From assembly GCF_029906645.1 (NCBI RefSeq), contig NZ_JARYGZ010000001.1, positions 2,662,084-2,726,083 of the forward strand: a stretch of 64,000 nt of DNA, written 5' to 3'. Under the pieces are notes generated by a model. The model was not told the origin of the DNA. It saw only the letters and a list, made by a program, of their open reading frames with translations, and did not search any database. How positions within the stretch are numbered: position 1 is the stretch's first letter; every line of letters begins with the position of its first letter. This document shows, one piece after another, positions 33,490 through 42,311 of this stretch. The stretch is from Sphingomonas oryzagri. Its GTDB lineage: Bacteria; Pseudomonadota; Alphaproteobacteria; Sphingomonadales; Sphingomonadaceae. The position numbers and the translations under genes are program-made.

Positions 33490-35814
33490 TCAGTAACCGG
33501 ACATCGAGAAAGGCCGATCCGCCTTCGCCGTCGCCCACGTCTTGTTGGGCGTGGCCGACATGGTGAAGCGCAGCTCGCCGCCCGCCTCGATATCGGCGTG
33601 GGTGATGAAACCCTTCGTCAGCGGCTTCCCGTTCAGCGTGACCTTGCCGACATAGGGGTGCGCATCCCCCAGCCCCTCGGTCACGATCGCGAAGCGCTTG
33701 CCATTGGGTAGATTGAGCGTGGCGTGATCGACGAAGGGACGGCCGATCACATATTGCAGGCTGCCCGGCGTCACCGGGTAGAAGCCGAGGCCGGTGAACA
33801 TCAGCCATGCCGACATCTGCCCGAGATCGTCATTGCCCTCGAACCCGTCGGGCGTCGGCTTGTACTGGCTGTCGACGATCTGCTTCAGCCGCTCCTGCGT
33901 GCGCCAAGGCTGGCCGGCGTAGCTGTAGAGATAGGCGACCGAATGGCTCGGCTCGTTGCCGTGGATATACTGGCCGATCAGGCCGGCGATATCCTCGGAG
34001 CTTGAGTAATCGAGCTTGCTGTTGTCGTAGCCGAACATCGCGTCGAGCTTGGCGACGGTCTTCGCATCGCCGCCGAGCGCGCGGATCAGGCCGCCTTCGT
34101 CCTGCGGCATGAACCAGCTATATTGCCACGCATTGCCCTCCGTGTAGTCGGAGCCGTATTTGATCGAGACGGGATCGAACGGCTCGCGGAACTTGCCGTT
34201 GGAGAGCCGGGCGCGAACCCAGCCGGTCTTGGGGTCGAAGCCGTTGCGCCAGTTGCCCGCACGCTTGGTGAAGGTGGCGGCGATGTCGGCCTTGCCCATC
34301 GCCTTGGCCATCTGCGCGATGGTCCAGTCGTCATAGGCGTACTCGACCGTCTTGGACGCGGCCTCCGGCTCCTTGTCGATCGGGACGTAGCCGAGCTTCA
34401 TGTAATCGACGAGGCCGCCATAGGGGCCGTAGGTGGCGCTCGCGACCATCGCCTTCAGCGCCTCGTCCGCATCGAAGCCCTTGATGCCCTTGAGGTAAGC
34501 GTCGGCGATGACGGGGACGGCGTGGTAGCCGATCATGCACCACGTCTCGCGGCCCTGATATTGCCAGACGGGGAGGATGCCGAACGGACTCTGCTTCTGG
34601 CTCTCGACCAGCGAGCGGATGAAGTCGGCGTTGGTCTTCTCGGGCTGGATGATGGTGAGCAGCGGATGCTCGGCGCGGAACGTATCCCACAGCGAGAAGG
34701 TCGAGCGGAAGGTGAAGTCCTTCGCCTCGTGCACCTGATTGTCGGTGCCCCGGTAGCGCCCGTCCACGTCGCTCGCCACCGAAGGCGCCAGCAGCGCGTG
34801 GTAGAGCGCGGTGTAGAGGTTGGTCTTCATCGCCGTCGGGGCATCGAGATCGACGGCGCCCAGCGCCTGCTCCCAAGCGGCTTTCGTCTTGGCACGAACG
34901 GCGTCGAAATCGCCCGGCTCGCTGTCGAGATTGGCGATCGCGCCCGCCTCGTCCACCGAGGAAATGGCGACCTTCACCTCCAGCGGCTTGGCCAGCGTGC
35001 CGAAATCGAACCGGGCGACGATCGCGCGGCCCTGCAGCTCGGCGAGGTCGTCGGTGCCCCGCCCCGGCCCCTGGAAGCCCTTGTAGGCGACGTCGGTCTC
35101 GGTACTGACGAAGGCGTGGTCCTTCAACGGCGCGGAGAAGCGCATCGCGAAGCACAGCACCCGGTCCGGCGCCCAGCCGCGCGTCTGGCGGCAGCCGGTG
35201 ATCGTACCGTCGGGCCGCAGTCGGATCGACGACCACAGCGTCTTGCCCGGATAATTGTAGAGCGAGGTACGCAGGTCGAGAATCAGGTGCGCGGCGTCGC
35301 CCGACTGGAAGGTGTAGCGATGCACGCCGATCCGCGTGCCAGCCGCCATCTCGGCGCGGACATGCGCGTCGGAGAGGGTGACGGCGTAGTAGCCGGGGTG
35401 CGCCTCCTCGGTCTTGTGATCGAAGCGCGAGCGGTAGCCGGAACCGGGCTTGGCCGGATCGCCCGGTTCCAGCAGCACGGTGTCGCCCGAGACAGGCATG
35501 ACGAGGAAATCGCCGAGATCGCTATGCCCTGCGCCCGAGAAATGGGTGTGACTGAAGCCCTGGATGGTCGGATCGTCATATTGATAGCCCGCCGCGTGGG
35601 CGTAGCAGGCGCGGATCACGCAGCTGGTGTCGGTGTCGGGCGAAAGCTGCACCATCCCGAACGGGGCCGACGCGCCCGGATAGGTGTGGCCGCCACCGCT
35701 GGTGCCGATCATCGGATCGACCGCATCGTAGCCCGGCGAGGCGAAAGCCGGCGCGGCGAGGATCAGGGCCAGAGCAGAAAGGGCGACGGAAGCGAGGGGA
35801 CGGACGCTGGACAT
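33490..35814 (-). CDS. Secreted GH92 alpha-mannosidase
   Basis: The 774-residue protein has a signal peptide (MSSVRPLASVALSALALILA with APAFA) and the GH92 opening VDPMIGTSGGGHTYPGASAP with FGMVQLSPDTD. The catalytic (alpha/alpha)6 domain shows TLYNTALYHALLAPS-type sequence, SLWDTFRAEHPLLTIIQPEK, and the late NLGQMSAWLMFTGLGFYPV type region with GNDDLGQMSAW. GH92 enzymes are calcium-dependent exo-alpha-mannosidases that trim N-glycan or yeast mannan. It implies use of external mannose glycans. No TonB receptor is adjacent, so it is not a full utilisation locus. Confidence 0.93.
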   Translation of the reverse strand: MSSVRPLASVALSALALILAAPAFASPGYDAVDPMIGTSGGGHTYPGASAPFGMVQLSPDTDTSCVIRACYAHAAGYQYDDPTIQGFSHTHFSGAGHSDLGDFLVMPVSGDTVLLEPGDPAKPGSGYRSRFDHKTEEAHPGYYAVTLSDAHVRAEMAAGTRIGVHRYTFQSGDAAHLILDLRTSLYNYPGKTLWSSIRLRPDGTITGCRQTRGWAPDRVLCFAMRFSAPLKDHAFVSTETDVAYKGFQGPGRGTDDLAELQGRAIVARFDFGTLAKPLEVKVAISSVDEAGAIANLDSEPGDFDAVRAKTKAAWEQALGAVDLDAPTAMKTNLYTALYHALLAPSVASDVDGRYRGTDNQVHEAKDFTFRSTFSLWDTFRAEHPLLTIIQPEKTNADFIRSLVESQKQSPFGILPVWQYQGRETWCMIGYHAVPVIADAYLKGIKGFDADEALKAMVASATYGPYGGLVDYMKLGYVPIDKEPEAASKTVEYAYDDWTIAQMAKAMGKADIAATFTKRAGNWRNGFDPKTGWVRARLSNGKFREPFDPVSIKYGSDYTEGNAWQYSWFMPQDEGGLIRALGGDAKTVAKLDAMFGYDNSKLDYSSSEDIAGLIGQYIHGNEPSHSVAYLYSYAGQPWRTQERLKQIVDSQYKPTPDGFEGNDDLGQMSAWLMFTGLGFYPVTPGSLQYVIGRPFVDHATLNLPNGKRFAIVTEGLGDAHPYVGKVTLNGKPLTKGFITHADIEAGGELRFTMSATPNKTWATAKADRPFSMSGY

Positions 35815-35835
35815 GCCCGCCCTTACAGCATTGTG

Positions 35836-36621
35836 TCAGGCGAAGCGGAAGCCCGAGATCGCGGTTTCCATCACCAGTTCGCTGTAGATGCGCTCACCCG
35901 CCGCCTCGCTGGCGCCGGCCGCGATCATCAGCGGTAGCAGATGTTCCTCGCGCGGGTGGGCGAAGCGGCCGGACGGTGCATCGGCCCAGCGCGCCAGCGC
36001 GTCCGATCGAACAGCCGCATCGGCGGTCGCCGCGTCGGCCAGCCAGCCGTCGAACTGGCGCGACGGCTCGGTGGAGGAGGTCCGCCCATAGCCGCGCATG
36101 TTGTGGAAGCTCATCCCCGCGCCGACGATCAGCACGCCCTCGTCGCGCAAAGGAGCGAGCGCGCGGCCGGCGCCGATATGCTCGGCGGGGTCCATACGCA
36201 GGTCGGTCGACATCTCCACCACCGGAATATCAGCATCGGGGAACGCCACCTTGAGCGGCACGAACACGCCATGGTCGATCCCGCGCGTCACATCGAGGCT
36301 GGCCGGCATCCCTGCCGCCGACAGCAACCCGGCCGCCTTCGCCGCCAGCACCGGATCGCCGGGCGCGGGATAGGTCAGCTCATAGGTGTGCGGCGGGAAT
36401 CCGTAATAATCGAAGATCAGTTCCGGATTGGCGCCGGCCGTGAAGGCAAAGCCCTCGGTTTCCCAATGGCCCGAACAGATCAGGATCGCCTTCGGCCGCT
36501 CCGGTAGCAACTTCGGCAGATCACGGAGGAAGGCCTCCATACCCGTCCAGGTGCCGCGCGGATCGTCCATGAAGAAGCAGGGACCGCCACCGTGCGGGAT
36601 ATAAAGGCTGGGCTGGCGCAT
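35836..36621 (-). CDS. Extradiol ring-opening dioxygenase, LigB/DODA family
   Basis: The 261-residue protein has the zinc or iron ligands of the class III dioxygenase fold: SLYIPHGGGPCFFMDD, LICSGHWETEGFAFTAG, and TRGIDHGVFVPLKVAFPDAD. It belongs to the DODA type that cleaves 4,5-extradiol positions in plants or acts on unknown catechols in bacteria. Substrate unknown. ATG 36621 (MRQPSLY) is used, since the frame upstream is not conserved-looking. It diverges from the glutamate-synthase-like gene. Confidence 0.88.
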   Translation of the reverse strand: MRQPSLYIPHGGGPCFFMDDPRGTWTGMEAFLRDLPKLLPERPKAILICSGHWETEGFAFTAGANPELIFDYYGFPPHTYELTYPAPGDPVLAAKAAGLLSAAGMPASLDVTRGIDHGVFVPLKVAFPDADIPVVEMSTDLRMDPAEHIGAGRALAPLRDEGVLIVGAGMSFHNMRGYGRTSSTEPSRQFDGWLADAATADAAVRSDALARWADAPSGRFAHPREEHLLPLMIAAGASEAAGERIYSELVMETAISGFRFA

Positions 36622-36709
36622 TTCGTCTCCGTAACGCAACGATCGTTCCCGCATATGGTGCGGGGGCGGGCCGGGCGCTAGGCTCGGTGGAACACAGGGA
36701 GGCCGACGA

Positions 36710-38368
36710 GTGGCGGACAAGGCTGGATCGGGAAGGGCGAATATCGGCGCGGCGCTGTTCAGCGACCGAGGCTTCGAGCGCAATCTGGTGCTCTGGGGCA
36801 GTCTCGCCGCGACGATCGTGCTGGTGCTGTTCGCGCGCTCGCATCCGCACCTGCTGTGGCTGCTGGTGGTGACGCTGCCGCTGCTGGCGGTGGCACTGGT
36901 CGATCTCGTCCAGTCCGAACACAGCCTGCGCCGCAACTTTCCGGCCTCCGCGCACATCCGCTGGTTCTTCGAATGGCTGCGGCCTTTCCTGCGCGCCTAT
37001 ATCGTCGAGAGCAATCTGGAGGGCCGCCCCTTCTCGATCGACGAGCGCTCACTGGTCTATGCCCGCGCCAAGGGCGATGTGGATGCGCACCCCTTCGGCA
37101 CGGAGCTGGACGTCTATTCGGGCGAATATGAGTGGCTGGCGCATTCGATCGCACCCAATCCGCACGCGCCCAAGGATATGCGCGTCGTGGTGGGCAGCGA
37201 TCAATGCGCCAAGCCCTATTCGGCATCGCGCCTCAATATATCGGCGATGAGCTTCGGTGCGCTCGGCGCCAATGCGATCGAGGCGCTGAACAAGGGGGCC
37301 GAGATCGGTGGCTTCTACCATGATACCGGAGAGGGCGGGCTGTCCCCCTACCATCTGAAGCATGGTGGCGACATCGTCTGGGAGCTCGGATCGGGCTATT
37401 TCGGCGCGCGAACCGAGGATGGGCGCTTCGATGCGGACAAGTTCCGCGACAAGGCGCAGAACGATCAAGTCAAGATGACCGAGATCAAGCTGAGCCAGGG
37501 CGCCAAGCCCGGTCATGGCGGCATGTTGCCCGGCCCCAAGGTGACGCCCGAGATCGCGAAGACCCGCGACGTAACCGAGGGTGAGGATTGCCTGTCGCCG
37601 CCGGGCCATAGCGCCTTCTCGACGCCCAAGGAACTGCTCGAGTTCGCCGCAAAGATGCGGGATCTGTCCGGCGGCAAGCCGGTCGGCATCAAGCTGTGCG
37701 TCGGCTTCCCGCACGAACTGATGGCGGTGGTGAAGGCGATGCTGGCGACCGGCATCCTGCTCGATTTCATCGTGATCGATGGCGCCGAGGGCGGCACCGG
37801 CGCAGCGCCGACCGAATTGTCGGATCGCGTCGGGATGCCGCTGCGCGAAGGCCTGATCATCGCGCGCAACGCGCTGGTCGGTGCGGGGCTGAAGGGCAAG
37901 ATCAGGCTCGCCGCGTCTGGTAAGGTCACGTCCGGCGCGGCGATCGCGATGAACGCGGCGCTGGGGGCGGACTGGTGCAATGCGGCGCGGGGTTTCATGT
38001 TCTCGCTGGGCTGCGTGCAGTCGATGAAGTGCCACACCGATCTCTGCCCGACCGGCGTCGCCACCCAGTCCCCCGCCCGCCAGCGCGGCCTCGTCGTGCC
38101 CGAGAAGGCCGAACGGGTGGCGCGCTTCCACAAATCGACGATCAACGCGCTGCACGAGATCGTCGTCGCGGCGGGGCTCGATTCGCCCAGCGACTTCCAG
38201 CCGGGCCACCTGCGCCAGCGGATCAACGTCGCCGAGATGAAGCAGATGAACGAAATCTATCCTTTCGTGGAGGACGGGGAGCTGATCGCGGGAACCTCCC
38301 ACGACACGCTGCGTCGCTGGTGGGACGCCGCCGATCCGGACAGCTTCCGCCGCCGCATGCCGGCTTGA
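36710..38368 (+). CDS. FMN-binding glutamate-synthase-like membrane-associated protein
   Basis: The 552-residue protein has two N-terminal membrane segments (NLVLWGSLAATIVLVLFA and LLWLLVVTLPLLAVALVDLV). The GltS FMN domain follows: SRLNISAMSFGALGANAIEA, YHDTGEGGLSPYHLKHGGDI, FIVIDGAEGGTGAAPTELSD. Cysteines for a 3Fe-4S cluster are in GCVQSMKCHTDLCPTGVATQ. It lacks the glutaminase domain, so it is not a complete glutamate synthase. It is a stand-alone GltB-like oxidoreductase of unknown substrate. The start is GTG at 36710 behind GGGAGGCC. Confidence 0.9.
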   Translation: MADKAGSGRANIGAALFSDRGFERNLVLWGSLAATIVLVLFARSHPHLLWLLVVTLPLLAVALVDLVQSEHSLRRNFPASAHIRWFFEWLRPFLRAYIVESNLEGRPFSIDERSLVYARAKGDVDAHPFGTELDVYSGEYEWLAHSIAPNPHAPKDMRVVVGSDQCAKPYSASRLNISAMSFGALGANAIEALNKGAEIGGFYHDTGEGGLSPYHLKHGGDIVWELGSGYFGARTEDGRFDADKFRDKAQNDQVKMTEIKLSQGAKPGHGGMLPGPKVTPEIAKTRDVTEGEDCLSPPGHSAFSTPKELLEFAAKMRDLSGGKPVGIKLCVGFPHELMAVVKAMLATGILLDFIVIDGAEGGTGAAPTELSDRVGMPLREGLIIARNALVGAGLKGKIRLAASGKVTSGAAIAMNAALGADWCNAARGFMFSLGCVQSMKCHTDLCPTGVATQSPARQRGLVVPEKAERVARFHKSTINALHEIVVAAGLDSPSDFQPGHLRQRINVAEMKQMNEIYPFVEDGELIAGTSHDTLRRWWDAADPDSFRRRMPA

Positions 38369-38420
38369 CGATCACGCCCCCGGCGGCCAACCGGTCGGCC
38401 GAGGGGTAAGCGTAACGAGG

Positions 38421-39167
38421 ATGAACATGGCTCAGGAACAGGTTACGATCCGCACCGCCGACGGCGATTGCCCGACCTACGTGGTGACTCCGGAGGGCAC
38501 CGGCCCCTGGCCGGCCGTCATCATCTACATGGACGCGCTGGGGATGCGCCCCGCGCTGCTCGGCATTGCGTCTCGCCTGGCAGAGAACGGCTATCTCGCG
38601 CTGCTGCCCGATCTTTTCTACCGCTCCATCCCCTACGACATCCCGACGCCGACCGAGGTGTTCGCCAAGGGCGAGTTCATGAAGATCATCGGCCCGCTGA
38701 TGGAAAAGACCGGACCGACCCAGGCGGCCGCCGATACCCGCCAGTATCTCGACTATCTCGACACGCGCGATGACGTGAAGGGCGGGAAGGTCGGCACGGT
38801 CGGCTTCTGCATGGGCGGCGGCATGGCGCTGGCGGCGGCGGGAACCTACCCCGATCGCATCGCCGCGGCGGCGAGCTATCACGGCGGCAACCTCGCGACG
38901 GACAAGCCGAACAGCCCGCACCTCTTCGCCCCGAAGATCACCGGCGAGATCTACGTGGCCGGTGCCGACAACGATCACAGCTACCCGCCCGAGATGCACG
39001 AGAAGGTGAAGGCCGCCTTCGACGAGGCGGGCGTGACCTATCGCGCCGAAATCTATCCGGGCGCGCTGCACGGCTGGATGAAGCCGGACTTCCCGATCTA
39101 CAACGAGGAAGCCGCCGAGCGCGGCTGGCGCGAGATGCTGGCGCTGTTCGCGCGTAATCTCGGCTGA
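38421..39167 (+). CDS. Dienelactone hydrolase family protein
   Basis: The 248-residue alpha/beta hydrolase has the nucleophile cysteine in VGTVGFCMGGGMALAAAG (GxCxG), an acid residue in AGADNDHSYPP, and His in GALHGWMKPDFP. Dienelactone hydrolase opens dienelactones in aromatic degradation, which would fit the ring-opening dioxygenase two genes away, though many relatives act elsewhere. ATG 38421 follows GGAT; ATG 38427 is an alternative. Confidence 0.88.
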   Translation: MNMAQEQVTIRTADGDCPTYVVTPEGTGPWPAVIIYMDALGMRPALLGIASRLAENGYLALLPDLFYRSIPYDIPTPTEVFAKGEFMKIIGPLMEKTGPTQAAADTRQYLDYLDTRDDVKGGKVGTVGFCMGGGMALAAAGTYPDRIAAAASYHGGNLATDKPNSPHLFAPKITGEIYVAGADNDHSYPPEMHEKVKAAFDEAGVTYRAEIYPGALHGWMKPDFPIYNEEAAERGWREMLALFARNLG

Positions 39168-39189
39168 CACTGCAACGGTCGGGCGGGAA

Positions 39190-39948
39190 CTAGATCCCGC
39201 CCGGCACCGTCTCGAAGCCGACGCCCGCCAGATCGGCGGCGAGATCGGCGGCACAGCGATCGAGCCTGTCCGGCTCGGTCGACCGGATCACGAAATTGGC
39301 GCCCACCCGCCCCTCGCGAAAGAAGGGATAGCTGCCGATCTGGCAGCCCTCGTGGCTCTTCTCGGCATGGCGCAGGATGTCGGCGACCTCGCTCTCCGGC
39401 GCCCAGCTGCCCAGCGTGGCGGACAGGAGCGGCTTGCCCCCTTCCAGCGTTCCGGTGAGCGCGTCGATCATCTGGCCGGCAATGTGGGGCACGCCGGCAA
39501 GGATGAAGACGTTGTTCAGCCGGATGCCCGGCGCGCCGGAGATGCGGTTCTCGATCAGGCTGGCGCCCGCGGGCACTCGTGCCATGCGCAGGCGGCCCTC
39601 GTTCACCCCGCCACGGGTCTCGTAATAGGCCTCCAGGATGGCGCGAGCGCGCGGATGGATCTCGACGCCGAGGCCGAAAGCGGCGGCGATCGCGTCCACC
39701 GTGATATCGTCGTGGGTCGGGCCGATGCCGCCGGTGGTGAAGCAGTAATCGTAGCGGCCGGCGATCGTCGTCACCGCCTCGGCGATCGCGCCCATGTCGT
39801 CGGCGACGACGCGGACCTCCTTCAGGCGGATGCCCTGCAGGTTGAGCCACAGGCCGATCTGGGAGACGTTTTTGTCCTGCGTCCGGCCGGAGAGGATCTC
39901 GTCGCCGATCACCACGATGCCGGCGGTCCAGATGCGCGTGTCGTCCAT
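39190..39948 (-). CDS. CinA-like molybdopterin-binding (MoCF) domain protein
   Basis: The 252-residue protein is the MoCF-type N-terminal domain of CinA without the C-terminal nicotinamide-nucleotide deamidase domain. Motifs: AGIVVIGDEILSGRTQDKN, TTGGIGPTHDDITVDAIAAA and FILAGVPHIAGQMIDALTG. Members are often annotated competence/damage-inducible protein A and may be ADP-ribose pyrophosphatases; exact activity is uncertain. ATG 39948 (MDDTRI). It diverges from map across a hairpin. Confidence 0.88.
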   Translation of the reverse strand: MDDTRIWTAGIVVIGDEILSGRTQDKNVSQIGLWLNLQGIRLKEVRVVADDMGAIAEAVTTIAGRYDYCFTTGGIGPTHDDITVDAIAAAFGLGVEIHPRARAILEAYYETRGGVNEGRLRMARVPAGASLIENRISGAPGIRLNNVFILAGVPHIAGQMIDALTGTLEGGKPLLSATLGSWAPESEVADILRHAEKSHEGCQIGSYPFFREGRVGANFVIRSTEPDRLDRCAADLAADLAGVGFETVPGGI

Positions 39949-39959
39949 CGCGGGCCGGC

Positions 39960-39986
39960 ATAGCGCTTGGCCGCCCCAAGCGCTAT
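39960..39986. repeat. Perfect 11-bp inverted repeat between cinA-like and map genes
   Basis: ATAGCGCTTGG (39960-39970) and CCAAGCGCTAT (39976-39986) flank a CCGCC loop. It lies 11 bases before each of the two divergent start codons, so it would overlap both 5' leaders. It may be an operator or an mRNA hairpin. Confidence 0.6.
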
Positions 39987-39996
39987 ATGCACGCGC

Positions 39997-40824
39997 ATGA
40001 CGCAATATATCACCGTAACCGCGGACGACACGATCGAGCGCGATGGCGCGATCAAGCTTTACGATGCCGCTGCCTTCGAGGGCATGCAGGCTGCCGGCCA
40101 GCTCGCAGCGACGATCCTAGACGCGCTGGTGCCGCATGTGGTGCCCGGCGTCACCACCGAGGCGCTGGACGACATCGTACGGCGGATGACGCTGGATGCG
40201 GGTGGCGTGCCCGGCACGCTCGGCTATCGCGGCTTCACCAAGAGCTGCTGCACCTCGATCAACCATGTCGTCTGCCACGGCATTCCCGGCGACAAGGTCC
40301 TGAAGGACGGCGACATCGTCAATATCGACGTGACCCCGGTGCTGGACGGCTGGCACGGCGACACCAGCCGCATGTTTCTGGTCGGCGACGTGCCGATCAA
40401 GGCGAAGCGGCTGGTCGACGTCACCTACGAATGCCTGATGCTCGGCATCGAGCAGGCGAAGCCGGGCAATCGCCTCGGCGACATCAGCCACGCCATCCAG
40501 GTCCATGCCGAAAAGCATCGCTACGGCGTGGTCCGCGATTTCTGCGGCCACGGCGTCGGCCGCGTCTTCCACGATGCGCCCGAGGTCGTGCATGTCGGCC
40601 GCCCCGGCACCGGGCCGGAGCTCAAGCCGGGCATGATCTTCACGATCGAGCCGATGATCAACATCGGCCGCCCCGACGTGAAGATGCTGGACGACGGCTG
40701 GACGGCGGTGACGCGCGACCGCTCGCTCTCGGCACAATTCGAACATTCGATCGGCATCACTGAAACCGGATGCCAGATTTTCACGAAGAGCCCGACGGGG
40801 CTGGATCACCCGCCCTACGCTTGA
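39997..40824 (+). CDS. map: Methionine aminopeptidase, type I
   Basis: Map removes the initiator methionine from nascent proteins. The 275-residue protein has the metal ligands in DGDIVNIDVTPVLDGWHGDT (Asp pair), FCGHGVGRVFHDAPEV (His) and MIFTIEPMINIGRPDVKM (Glu), and the closing QFEHSIGITETGCQIFT (Glu). Class Ia length and layout. ATG 39997 is chosen since an upstream frame extends through the hairpin. The peroxiredoxin gene follows 23 bases later. Confidence 0.96.
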   Translation: MTQYITVTADDTIERDGAIKLYDAAAFEGMQAAGQLAATILDALVPHVVPGVTTEALDDIVRRMTLDAGGVPGTLGYRGFTKSCCTSINHVVCHGIPGDKVLKDGDIVNIDVTPVLDGWHGDTSRMFLVGDVPIKAKRLVDVTYECLMLGIEQAKPGNRLGDISHAIQVHAEKHRYGVVRDFCGHGVGRVFHDAPEVVHVGRPGTGPELKPGMIFTIEPMINIGRPDVKMLDDGWTAVTRDRSLSAQFEHSIGITETGCQIFTKSPTGLDHPPYA

Positions 40825-40847
40825 CCGTCTTTCTGGAGAGTCCTTCG

Positions 40848-41384
40848 ATGAAGCTCAGCCTGCTCCCGGCCGCCGCCGCCCTTGCCTTCTGCACCGCGCC
40901 GGCCTTCGCCGCGCTGCCGGTCGGCGCCGCCGCGCCGGAATTCGCCACGCAGGCGAGCCTCGCCGGCAAGGCGATGCCGTTCGATCTCAAGGCCGCGCTC
41001 AAGAAGGGGCCGGTCGTGCTCTATTTCTATCCGGCCGCCTTCACCTCGGGCTGCACCGTCGAGGCGCACGACTTCGCCGAGGCGACCGACGACTTCAAGA
41101 AGCTCGGCGCCACCGTGATCGGCATGTCGGCCGATCCGATCGACGTGCTCAACAAATTCTCGACTACCGAGTGCCGCAACAAGTTCGCGGTCGGATCGGC
41201 CTCTGCGCAGGTAATCGCCGACTATGACGTGAAGCTCGCCTCGACGGCGCGCTCCAACCGCACCAGCTATGTGATCGCGCCCGACGGCAAGGTGATCTTC
41301 AGCTATTCGGCGATGGACCCGTCCGGCCACGTCACCGGCACGATGGATGCCGTGAAGCAGTGGAAGGCTGCCCACAAGGGCTGA
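40848..41384 (+). CDS. Exported peroxiredoxin (AhpC/TSA, PrxQ-like)
   Basis: The 178-residue protein starts with a signal peptide (MKLSLLPAAAALAFCTAPAF, then A), so it acts in the periplasm. The redoxin core contains VVLYFYPAAFTSGCTVEAHD with the peroxidatic cysteine (the Pro-x3-Thr-x2-Cys pattern). A later Cys in STTECRNKFAVGS could be resolving. It ends DAVKQWKAAHKG. It would reduce hydroperoxides. ATG 40848 follows GGAGAG. Confidence 0.9.
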   Translation: MKLSLLPAAAALAFCTAPAFAALPVGAAAPEFATQASLAGKAMPFDLKAALKKGPVVLYFYPAAFTSGCTVEAHDFAEATDDFKKLGATVIGMSADPIDVLNKFSTTECRNKFAVGSASAQVIADYDVKLASTARSNRTSYVIAPDGKVIFSYSAMDPSGHVTGTMDAVKQWKAAHKG

Positions 41385-41388
41385 GCTT

Positions 41389-41544
41389 CATCCTCCCCAT
41401 CGCAGATGGGGAGGGGACCGCCGAAGGCGGTGGAGGGGCCGTCGGCGATAGCCGGCGGTCTTCTCTTATCAGGCGTTCCGCATTTCCCCTCCACCACTCG
41501 CTACGCGAGCGGTCCCCCTCCCCCCGCTTCGCGCGGGGAGGATG
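41389..41544. repeat. GC-rich inverted-pair intergenic repeat, copy 2
   Basis: A unit at 41389-41438 begins CATCCTCCCC, then hairpin GGGGAGGGGACCGCC and ends GGTGGAGGGG. A reverse copy (41486-41544) carries the same landmarks: GGGGAGGATG at its outer end, GGTCCCC in the middle and CCCCTCCACC at its inner end. Between them is a smaller dyad (CGGCGATAGCCGG). The element follows the peroxiredoxin stop by 4 bases and its right unit encodes the last ~14 codons of the endonuclease V gene. Related to 23467-23597 and 43852-43875. Confidence 0.85.
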
Positions 41545-42226
41545 AGAAGGCCCGTCGCGCCGTGTTCGCCGCATCGTGTGCAAGGCGCGTCGGGAGCGGC
41601 AGACGGCGGCCTTCGCTGAGTGCCAGCACCCATTCCACCGCCGTCTCCAGCGAAATGCGGTGGCCGATCCCGACATAGACCGGCAGTGCCCTCGCCCGCG
41701 TCCTGACAGCCACCGCCACCACCTCGCCGCGATCGACCAGCGGCGCTGTCGAGCCGGGTTCCTCGCCGAGATCGCCCTCTACGCGCCCGCACAGGATCGA
41801 CTTGGCGACGCCGATCGCCGGCACATCCAACAGCACGCCGACATGCGTCGCGATTCCGCAGCGCCGCGGATGCGCGCGGCCATGGCCATCGACGAAGAGG
41901 AGGCCGGGCTTCTCCGCCAGCGTCTCCCACGCCGCGACGAGCGCCGGGACCTCGCGGAAGCCGAGATAGCCCGGCACATAGGCGAAAGGCGGAATACGCG
42001 TTGCGACGGCAGGCGGCAGGATCACGCGCTCCGGCCAGGCCAGCGGCGCGATGGCGGCGTGGATCGGGCCTCTGGAATCGCGCCACTTCATCGAGGTGTC
42101 GGCGCCGGCGAGCAGGCGAACGGAGTTGATCCTGTCGCGCGTCTCGCAAGCCTCGGCGATTGCGCGCTGGGCCGCCGTCGCGGCCTTGAGATCGGGCGGG
42201 GACAGCCAGTCGCCGGGGATCGTCAT
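41501..42226 (-). CDS. nfi: Endonuclease V
   Basis: Endonuclease V nicks DNA or RNA 3' to deoxyinosine. The 241-residue protein has an N-terminal active-site Asp in LLAGADTSMKW, the wedge motif FAYVPGYLGFREVPALVAAW and the metal-binding FVDGHGRAHPRRCGIATHVG. A helix follows with AIGVAKSILCGRVEGDLG. The final residues (FSSSPREAGGGGPLA) come from the palindromic repeat and do not belong to the family core. ATG 42226 is chosen; the frame upstream overlaps the divergent gene. Confidence 0.93.
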   Translation of the reverse strand: MTIPGDWLSPPDLKAATAAQRAIAEACETRDRINSVRLLAGADTSMKWRDSRGPIHAAIAPLAWPERVILPPAVATRIPPFAYVPGYLGFREVPALVAAWETLAEKPGLLFVDGHGRAHPRRCGIATHVGVLLDVPAIGVAKSILCGRVEGDLGEEPGSTAPLVDRGEVVAVAVRTRARALPVYVGIGHRISLETAVEWVLALSEGRRLPLPTRLAHDAANTARRAFSSSPREAGGGGPLA

Positions 42227-42311
42227 GGTTTCGCCCTCATTCCGCCGCTTGCACACCGGATGGCCCGGCCATAGCAAGACCGTTTCCGTTCTGCCCATCC
42301 GAGGAACCCCG

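Noticed and set aside
38370-38410. GC-rich dyad after the glutamate-synthase-like gene as a terminator
   Set aside because: Arms do not pair cleanly and no T-run follows.
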